Source of the DNA: Chelatococcus sp. YT9
GTDB lineage: Bacteria > Pseudomonadota > Alphaproteobacteria > Rhizobiales > Beijerinckiaceae
Assembly: GCF_018398315.1 (NCBI RefSeq)
Contig: NZ_JAHBRW010000001.1
Coordinates: 802,001 to 866,000, forward strand
Length of the DNA stretch: 64,000 nucleotides
Direction: 5' to 3'
The notes below the pieces were generated by a model. The model was given only the letters and a program-made list of their open reading frames with translations, ran no database searches and was not told where the DNA came from. Positions 58,548 through 64,000 of this stretch are shown piece by piece. A program made the translations under genes and the position numbers. Each line of letters opens with the position of its first letter. Within the stretch, counting starts at the first letter, position 1.

Positions 58548-58868
58548 TCATCGCAAGGGCTTGAACAGAAACGGATCCGCTGGTCGCCGGCCGAGCCACA
58601 ACAGCAGAATGCCCAGAATGGCGCCAACAGCCGAGGTCGGCAAGGTCAGCACGCTGTTTGTGATAAGCCGCTGCACCGCCTCCGGCAGATGCGTGCTCAT
58701 CCATGGCAGGAAATGCGGGAAGAGGGACGGTAGCGCCGCCTCGAGCGTGGTGGCTAGGGAGGTGGAGACAAACTCGCTATTGGCAATGCCCCGCGCTCCG
58801 TCGATGACAAAAGCGACGAATCCACCAGTCAGGAGGATAAAGCCGATGAAGCGAAGCAGTGCACGCAT
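58548..58868 (-). CDS. small two-helix membrane protein, conserved unknown
   Basis: A 106-residue protein with an N-terminal helix ([32 protein letters not shown]) written here as two parts, [17 protein letters not shown] and [15 protein letters not shown], and a C-terminal helix [15 protein letters not shown]. Between them is an amphipathic region of about 60 residues. Similar short proteins occur across Rhizobiales with no known role. ATG 58868 was chosen; an earlier ATG at 58940 is possible but overlaps a perfect inverted repeat (58938-58981). Same strand as msrA. Confidence 0.7.
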   Translation of the reverse strand: MRALLRFIGFILLTGGFVAFVIDGARGIANSEFVSTSLATTLEAALPSLFPHFLPWMSTHLPEAVQRLITNSVLTLPTSAVGAILGILLLWLGRRPADPFLFKPLR

Positions 58869-58937
58869 TCGCGCGAAATCATCCTCCAGACGGCCCGGCG
58901 CAATCTGCCGGCTTCCCGCCACCCATCCAAACAGCTC

Positions 58938-58981
58938 CATTCGGTCGCACCGGAGCAAGGGCTCATCGGCGCGACCGAATG
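58938..58981. promoter_or_regulatory. 11-bp perfect inverted repeat upstream of the small membrane gene
   Basis: CATTCGGTCGC (58938-58948) and GCGACCGAATG (58971-58981) are separated by 22 bases. It lies between the LLM oxidoreductase gene and the membrane gene. It may be an operator or the hairpin of a factor-dependent terminator; no U-run follows. Confidence 0.55.
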
Positions 58982-59049
58982 CTCAGCGACCAGATCTAAC
59001 GATGCACGGCGGGGGTCGCAAGGGGGTCACATGAGGCTCGCGGCTCCCA

Positions 59050-60081
59050 TCACGCCAGCATGTCACGCACCAGAGGCACGACCTTGCTGCCATAGAGTTC
59101 TATGCTCCGCATCATCTTATCGTGCGGCAAGGGACCGGCACTGTATTTCATATCGAAGCGCGTGATGTTGAGAGCCTTTGCGGTCGCCGCGATCTTCCGC
59201 GCCACCGTTTCCGGGGAGCCCACATAAAGCGATCCCCGCGCCACCTCCTGCTTGAACTCCCCCTCACCCATGGGAGGCCAGCCGCGCTCCGCGCCGATCT
59301 GGTCACGCATACGCTTATAATCCGGAAACAGTTCCTCCTGCGCCTTAGCGTCCGTATCCGCCACATAGCCAGGCGAATGCACGCCGATCGGCGGAAGTGG
59401 CCGCTCCAGCTGCTCGCAGGCACGCCCGTAGAGGTCCACATAGGAGCGGAACCGCGAGGGGTCTCCACCAATGATGGCGAGCATTAGCGGCAGCCCATAG
59501 CGAGCCGCACGAACGACAGATTCGGGGCTCCCGCCCACGCCGATCCAGGTTTTCAGCGTGCCGTGCTCAACCTGGGGATAAACCCTCTGGTCCTTTAGCG
59601 GAGGACGCGTCGTTCCCTGCCACGTCACGGCCTCCTGCTTCAGGAGAGCCGCAAAGAGATCGAGCTTTTCCTCGAACAGCCGCTCATAGTCGCGGAGCTC
59701 GTAACCGAACAGTGGGAAGGATTCGGTGAACGAGCCTCGGCCGAGGATCACCTCCGCGCGCCCTTTCGAGAGGGCGTCGACTGTCGCGAAGCGTTGGAAA
59801 ACGCGGATCGGATCATCCGAACTCAGGACAGTGACCGCAGACCCCAACCGGATCTGGCTGGTGCGCGCGGCAATCGCCGCGAGCACCACCTCCGGCGCGG
59901 AGACTGCGAAATCGGCGCGATGGTGCTCGCCCACACCGATGAAGTCGATGCCGAGCTGGTCAGCGAGAACGGCCTCATCGACGAGATTGCGGATAACCTC
60001 GGCCTGGGGCAGCAGAGAGCCGTCTTCCCGACGCGTCACGTCGCCGAAAGTGTCAAGTCCGAGTTCAAGATGCTTTGCCAT
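59050..60081 (-). CDS. LLM-class flavin-dependent oxidoreductase (luciferase-like monooxygenase)
   Basis: A 343-residue TIM-barrel flavoprotein. LELGLDTFGDVTRREDG, the FMN-pocket segment DFIGVGEHHRADFAVSAPEV, IRLGSAVTVLSSDDPIRVFQ, AEVILGRGSFTESFPLFGYE and WIGVGGSPESVVRAARYG are characteristic of the bacterial luciferase-like family, here close to the group annotated as alkanal/F420-independent monooxygenases. The substrate cannot be told. It stands alone, with its own upstream region. Confidence 0.9.
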   Translation of the reverse strand: MAKHLELGLDTFGDVTRREDGSLLPQAEVIRNLVDEAVLADQLGIDFIGVGEHHRADFAVSAPEVVLAAIAARTSQIRLGSAVTVLSSDDPIRVFQRFATVDALSKGRAEVILGRGSFTESFPLFGYELRDYERLFEEKLDLFAALLKQEAVTWQGTTRPPLKDQRVYPQVEHGTLKTWIGVGGSPESVVRAARYGLPLMLAIIGGDPSRFRSYVDLYGRACEQLERPLPPIGVHSPGYVADTDAKAQEELFPDYKRMRDQIGAERGWPPMGEGEFKQEVARGSLYVGSPETVARKIAATAKALNITRFDMKYSAGPLPHDKMMRSIELYGSKVVPLVRDMLA

Positions 60082-60222
60082 GTCGTGCCTGCCGATCGTT
60101 CCGCTTCACCGGATCCTGTCTAGGAAGGGAAGCCATTCGGTTGCCCACCCGTCGAGCAAAGCACGTAATGTCGATCAGCTTGAAGTAAAGCCCCGAACAG
60201 CATCAGGACTTTGCAACCATGC

Positions 60223-60489
60223 TTAAATGAGTTTGCGTCCACGCAATGCAACGAGGGACTTTAGATCATAGTAGTCGCCATACATCGTCGCCTCATCAAT
60301 ACCGAGGCCATGCCGCAGATCGGCGGTGGAATGCAGCAGGAGCCCGCCCTCGTCGCCGCCGTTGCGGCACGCCGCGGAAAGAGCCTGGAGAAGACGCGCC
60401 GCGGCCGCGCGGTGCTTCGGCTTTCCCGTGCTGTCACGGAGCTCTGGCAACCGTCGCTCATTAAAAGATGTAAATCGCGGGTATATCAT
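60223..60489 (-). CDS. small hypothetical protein
   Basis: With ATG 60489 the product is 88 residues: a basic amphipathic start (MIYPRFTSFNERRLPELRDS), a helix with RAAAARLLQALSAACRNGGD and a C-terminal DEATMYGDYYDLKSLVALRG. No family is recognised and there is no strong ribosome-binding site, but the composition is protein-like and no stronger frame exists here. It is downstream of nothing obvious and divergent from the MFS gene. Confidence 0.4.
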   Translation of the reverse strand: MIYPRFTSFNERRLPELRDSTGKPKHRAAAARLLQALSAACRNGGDEGGLLLHSTADLRHGLGIDEATMYGDYYDLKSLVALRGRKLI

Positions 60490-60857
60490 CAAATCTGCCC
60501 CCCTGGCGCGTACGCACGTGACGACGGATGCGCTCAAACGACAAGATACAGGGCAATTCCGCAGTTAGGACTTTCTCGGCACCCATCTCTACATCTGCCT
60601 TTACATATTTTCTCTGTACATTCGACAATTGCTGCACGGCGAACGGCACAGAATGCAACGCGCCATAGCGGCGCGGCGCGTACTGCATCGCGCCAACAGG
60701 GCGCCCGCAGTGGACAAGTATGCGCGCGAACCTCGCAATAATGCAGCGCAATAGACCCGCAGGAGGCGCGCCCGCCGCTCATGACTCGTGTGCGGCTTGA
60801 GGACACCTGCCCTCTTGCTTGATCTGGAACGCGCATCAACCGATGAAAGAGGGATAT
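60490..60857. other. intergenic region upstream of the MHS transporter
   Basis: About 370 bp of mixed composition with an AT-rich stretch (60590-60640) that may contain a promoter. Related words ATGCAACGCGCCA, CTGCATCGCGCCA and ATGCAGCGCAATA occur at 60653-60760, a weak iterated motif. No gene was supported. Confidence 0.4.
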
Positions 60858-62237
60858 ATGGCTGTAGCGCTTGCGCCTCAATCCAGGCCGACCCATGTCG
60901 TTCTGGCCAGCCTCGTCGGCACCGCGATCGAGTGGTACGATTTCTACATCTACGGAATAGCGGCGGCCTTGGTCCTAGGCCCGCAATTCTTCCCCGGCAT
61001 GTCCGATACATCAGCAATGCTTGCCGCTTTCGCCACATTCGGCGTGGGGTTCATTGCACGGCCGATCGGCGCCGCGCTCTTCGGACACTATGGCGACCGG
61101 GTGGGTCGAAAGAATGCACTGGTCATTTCATTGATGCTGATGGCCATCGGCACCTTCGCTGTTGGTCTGCTCCCCAACTACGACAGCATTGGCGTTGCCG
61201 CGCCGCTCGCCCTCGTGGCGCTACGCTTCATACAGGGCCTCGGCATCGGTGGGGAATGGGGCGGCGCCGCACTCATGACCGCCGAATATGCGCCACACAA
61301 GCGGCGCGGCCTTTACGTCAGCTGGGCCCAATTCGGCAGCCCCGCCGGGCTGCTCCTGGCAAACGGCGTATTCCTTGGGGTCCGCGGCATGATGAGCGCG
61401 GACCAATTTGCCGACTGGGGCTGGCGCATTCCCTTCCTGCTCAGTCTTGTGCTCGTCGCCGTCGGATGGGTTATCCGCCACACCCTGCACGAGACGCCGG
61501 CCTTCGAGAAAGCGCAGAGCGAAGGGCGCATCGAGCAGCTGCCTCTTGTGACCGTCATGCTGCGCTACAAGCGTCCGCTGTTCCTGGTCGCTGGCGCCTA
61601 TGTCCTGAACAACACTGTCTTCTTCATCGTGACGACCTACACGCTCGCGCACGCGCAAGCACTGCCTTCCCTCGGCGACACGACGCAGATCGCCCTCATC
61701 GCGCAGATTGTCGGTGGTCTGACCCTTGCGGTCGGCGTCGTAGCCTTTTCCTGGCTCTCCGACACCATCGGCCGCAAGCGTGTCATCCTGCCTTTCTATT
61801 TCGGCTGGATGCTCTGGATCTGGCCGATGTTTTGGCTCATCGACCTGGGCACGCCTGTTGCCTTCATCACGGCGATCGCCATCGGCACATTCATGACCTC
61901 TGCCTATGGGCCGCTCGGGGCTTTCATGCTCGAGCAGTTCGACACCCGGGTTCGTTACACGGGCGCCGGAGTGGGCCAGCAACTCGGGTCTATTCTTGGC
62001 GGGGGCATGGCGCCCATGATCGCCGTTCAGCTCAACGCGGTCGGCGGCATCACCGCCGTGCAGAGCTATGTCGTCGCCGTCGCGGTTGTCAGCGCCGGCT
62101 GCGTCATGCTGCTGCGCGAAAGTGCGTCCCTAACCACAGATCAGCTCGACGATCATATCGCGCCCCTCGGCTCTCAAGTGGGTAAGGGCGAGATGGCGAG
62201 CATACCCCTCGCGTTGCAAGCCGAGGGAGCGGGCTGA
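60858..62237 (+). CDS. MHS-family (metabolite:H+ symporter) MFS transporter
   Basis: A 459-residue inner-membrane permease with about 12 helices. The first reads SLVGTAIEWYDFYIYGIAAA, the MHS N-terminal signature. The MFS loop 2-3 motif is GHYGDRVGRKNALV, preceded by GVGFIARPIGAALF; LRFIQGLGIGGEWGGAALM and SWLSDTIGRKRVILPFYFGW follow. Relatives carry dicarboxylates, shikimate or osmolytes; the substrate here is unknown. ATG 60858 with GAGGG just upstream; an earlier ATG at 60819 is less likely. Confidence 0.93.
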   Translation: MAVALAPQSRPTHVVLASLVGTAIEWYDFYIYGIAAALVLGPQFFPGMSDTSAMLAAFATFGVGFIARPIGAALFGHYGDRVGRKNALVISLMLMAIGTFAVGLLPNYDSIGVAAPLALVALRFIQGLGIGGEWGGAALMTAEYAPHKRRGLYVSWAQFGSPAGLLLANGVFLGVRGMMSADQFADWGWRIPFLLSLVLVAVGWVIRHTLHETPAFEKAQSEGRIEQLPLVTVMLRYKRPLFLVAGAYVLNNTVFFIVTTYTLAHAQALPSLGDTTQIALIAQIVGGLTLAVGVVAFSWLSDTIGRKRVILPFYFGWMLWIWPMFWLIDLGTPVAFITAIAIGTFMTSAYGPLGAFMLEQFDTRVRYTGAGVGQQLGSILGGGMAPMIAVQLNAVGGITAVQSYVVAVAVVSAGCVMLLRESASLTTDQLDDHIAPLGSQVGKGEMASIPLALQAEGAG

Positions 62238-62303
62238 GCTGCAAGGCTGTTTGCCTCCTCCACATCATTCAGCCTGACGCGAGAGGCTAGGTATCGAAAG
62301 GGA

Positions 62304-64000
62304 TCAGGCCGTCTTCAGGGCCATGGCCGGCGAAGGAGCGCCGGCCTCCCGACTGCCAGGCGCGATATTCACACGCCGCAGCGGCCCGAGCCCGGCAGGT
62401 TCGCGATGCGCCACAACAACAAAGGTCGTTAGCGGCAACATCTCGCGAAGCAAAGTGAAGAGATCGCGCTCGGCCTGTGCGTCCAGCGCACTGGTGGGCT
62501 CGTCCAAGAACGCCCAGTTCGGCCGGATTGCGAGCAGCCGGGCAATCATCAAGCGTTGCATCTCCCCGCCGGACAGGCCCTGCGGCTTGTCCCCTACCCC
62601 TCCTTCCGCGGCGTTGCGTAGGGCGGCGAGCCGGTGGGTCAGGCCGACTTTGGCGAGCACGTTCTCGATCCATCCCGGTGGGAAATCACGCGGATCGTGG
62701 GGATAGACTGCTGCCGCGGCGAGATCGTCGAGCGGCAGATAGGGCTTCTGCGGCAAGAAAAAGGGCGGGTCGATGGGCGTCGCTATCTGCCCCGCCCCGT
62801 GAGGCCAGAGCCCCGCTATGGTCTTGAGAAGCGTGCTTTTGCCAGCGCCCGAGGCGCCGCTCAACCAGATGCATTCTCCCCGCGCAATGCGGATATCCGG
62901 CAGCTGGACCAATGCCCGCCCTTCCGGATCGCGCACGATAACCTCGCGCAGGCTTACAGTGTCCCCCGCGTCGCGCACATGCTCGAAGCCGGAGCGTCGC
63001 GCGGCGTGCTCCTCTGCGATTTGCAGGAAATTGCTGAGACGTGAGCTCGTCGCGGCGAGCTCCGCTAGATCTTTATAGGAAAAAATGAACCACGACAGTG
63101 TCGTCACCACATTGGAGAACGCATTGGCGATTTGCATCAAGCCGCCGAGCGTCAGCTTTCCCGCCAGAAAAGCCGGCAGAGCGAGGAAAAGCGGAATGCG
63201 CAGCACCGTCGACATATAGGGACGAACGAAAAAGCCGAGGATCAGCTCTCGCCCGATGAGACGCCGCCAGTTATCGATGATCCGGCCAAAACGGCCGTCG
63301 AAATGGCGCCTCTCAGCGGCCTCTCCACCGGCGAGCGCCACTTCATCATAGGCTTCACGCATGCGCGCCAGAGAGAAGCGGAAGTCGGCCTCACGCTTCT
63401 GTTGCTCAAAACTCAGCCTCTTGAGCGGGCGGCCCAGAAGATGGGTAATTAAACTACCGACAGCGACGTAGATGGGGGCAGCCCACACCATATAGCGGGG
63501 AATTTCGATGGATAGCCCCGCTATTATGAAAGCGAGAGGAAACGTGCTTAGCGCCCAGAGCAAGCTGACATACGAGAACAGCGCAATGATATTGCCGGCG
63601 ACATCAAGACCTTCCTGGGTAAACCTCTCAACAAAGATCCGGCAGTCATCAGCGATACGCTGGTCGGGGTTGTCGATTCTTCGATCCCCGGCAAGGTGCC
63701 AGTAGCTCTTATGCGACAGCCAGCGGTCTAGTGACGCTGAGGTCAAAGCACGACGCCAGCGTATCTGAACGATCTTGCGGAGGTAGCTTGCAGCCAAAAA
63801 TACGGTTGCGCTCGAGCCGATGATCAAGAAGAAGACGCCAACTTGACGAACCGCTTCGCCGCTATCGAGCTTCTGTAAGGCGTCATAAAAGACCGCATTC
63901 CAAGCGATCAACTTCAGATTGATCTGAATCGAAACGATGTTCAGCAAGAAAACGCAGACAAAAAAGAAAAGGCCGACCTTGCCGCCAGGGCCCTTGACGG
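62304..64000 (-). CDS. ABC transporter, fused permease and ATPase (YddA/SbmA-like ABC_membrane_2 type), partial
   Basis: The frame is open past the right edge, so the N-terminus is missing; the upstream codons continue a hydrophobic segment (GLFFFVCVFLLNIVSIQINL), and the first apparent start, TTG 63947, is not real. The membrane domain has about six helices, then a nucleotide-binding domain with WLSGASGAGKSTLLKTIAG (Walker A), FFLPQKPYLPLDDLA (Q-loop), GLSGGEMQRLMIARLLA (signature), FLDEPTSALDAQAE (Walker B) and VVVAHRE (H-loop). Homologues are YddA of E. coli and relatives of BacA/SbmA; substrate unknown. Confidence 0.92.
   Translation of the reverse strand, partial: VKGPGGKVGLFFFVCVFLLNIVSIQINLKLIAWNAVFYDALQKLDSGEAVRQVGVFFLIIGSSATVFLAASYLRKIVQIRWRRALTSASLDRWLSHKSYWHLAGDRRIDNPDQRIADDCRIFVERFTQEGLDVAGNIIALFSYVSLLWALSTFPLAFIIAGLSIEIPRYMVWAAPIYVAVGSLITHLLGRPLKRLSFEQQKREADFRFSLARMREAYDEVALAGGEAAERRHFDGRFGRIIDNWRRLIGRELILGFFVRPYMSTVLRIPLFLALPAFLAGKLTLGGLMQIANAFSNVVTTLSWFIFSYKDLAELAATSSRLSNFLQIAEEHAARRSGFEHVRDAGDTVSLREVIVRDPEGRALVQLPDIRIARGECIWLSGASGAGKSTLLKTIAGLWPHGAGQIATPIDPPFFLPQKPYLPLDDLAAAAVYPHDPRDFPPGWIENVLAKVGLTHRLAALRNAAEGGVGDKPQGLSGGEMQRLMIARLLAIRPNWAFLDEPTSALDAQAERDLFTLLREMLPLTTFVVVAHREPAGLGPLRRVNIAPGSREAGAPSPAMALKTA

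Noticed and set aside
60788-62185. 465-codon frame in another frame of the MHS transporter
   Set aside because: Arg/His-rich product of a shifted frame; the +frame at 60858 encodes a normal MFS protein.
63947-64000. Start of the ABC transporter at TTG 63947
   Set aside because: Upstream codons stay open to the window edge and continue the first transmembrane helix, so the gene is truncated by the window.

Overview
The window is a GC-rich, densely coded stretch of chromosome from an alphaproteobacterium, most likely a member of the Rhizobiales (Hyphomicrobiales). The basis is gene content and order: an acidic FYDLN-domain protein next to aroA-cmk, hrcA-rph-rdgB-hemW, a lipoprotein (LpoA/LppC type) divergent from rsmI-yraN-gshB, nth divergent from a DUF2244 gene, dnaK-dnaJ-pmtA, pyrF-DUF1330-dapB-gpmA, an OlsB-type acyltransferase, and a sigma32 promoter of the alphaproteobacterial type (CTTG-N18-CTTATATACG) before dnaK. 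No plasmid or phage core genes, rRNA operon, CRISPR array or complete insertion sequence is visible. The genus cannot be named from this evidence.

Layout. 0-2 kb: a small heat-shock gene with a candidate RNA thermometer, two tandem tRNA-Ala(GGC) genes and the FYDLN gene. 2-5.2 kb: aroA, cmk and a secreted von Willebrand A protein. 5.5-13.3 kb: pantothenate genes panB-panC, mgsA, hrpB, lepA and a GNAT acetyltransferase. 13.2-17.3 kb: hrcA divergent from rph-rdgB-hemW. 17.3-24.3 kb: lipoprotein, rsmI-yraN-gshB, a flavodoxin-fold oxidoreductase, nth, DUF2244 and a secreted unknown. 24.5-29.1 kb: dnaK, an unknown two-helix membrane protein, dnaJ and pmtA. 29.1-30.7 kb: an accessory island holding a lone ParA-like ATPase, with an AT-rich left part. 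30.7-37.6 kb: pyrF, DUF1330, dapB, gpmA-alkB-glnD, grpE. 37.7-48.7 kb: a secreted unknown, uppP, GST, queG and an epimerase, olsB, a hybrid histidine kinase, comM, Nudix. 48.8-54 kb: mutS divergent from maeB. 54-64 kb: doxX, a RecD-like helicase, mepA, yqhA, msrA, a small membrane protein, an LLM flavin oxidoreductase, an MHS transporter and an ABC half-transporter cut by the window end.

How the parts relate. The window holds a dispersed proteostasis set (Hsp20, HrcA, DnaK, DnaJ, GrpE, MsrA), genome-maintenance genes (Nth, MutS, AlkB, RdgB, ComM, the RecD-like helicase), translation factors and RNA enzymes (LepA, RsmI, RNase PH, QueG, HrpB), cell-envelope genes (UppP, MepA, LpoA-like, OlsB, PmtA) and central metabolism. 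Almost all are housekeeping genes.

Most interesting signals. These are mainly in control regions and at synteny breaks: a hairpin that buries the hsp20 ribosome-binding site; two 5-codon minicistrons linked by ATGA overlaps into gshB; a perfect 10-bp inverted repeat with an 11-bp spacer, plus a second 20-bp dyad, before doxX; an 11-bp inverted repeat before a small membrane gene; alternative hairpins in the RNase PH leader; the lone ParA-like ATPase with an atypical P-loop; a class II AroA with Gly where glyphosate-tolerant CP4 has Ala100; and a lysine-rich histone-H1-like tail on PanB. All calls come from reading sequence; no database search or folding program was run.
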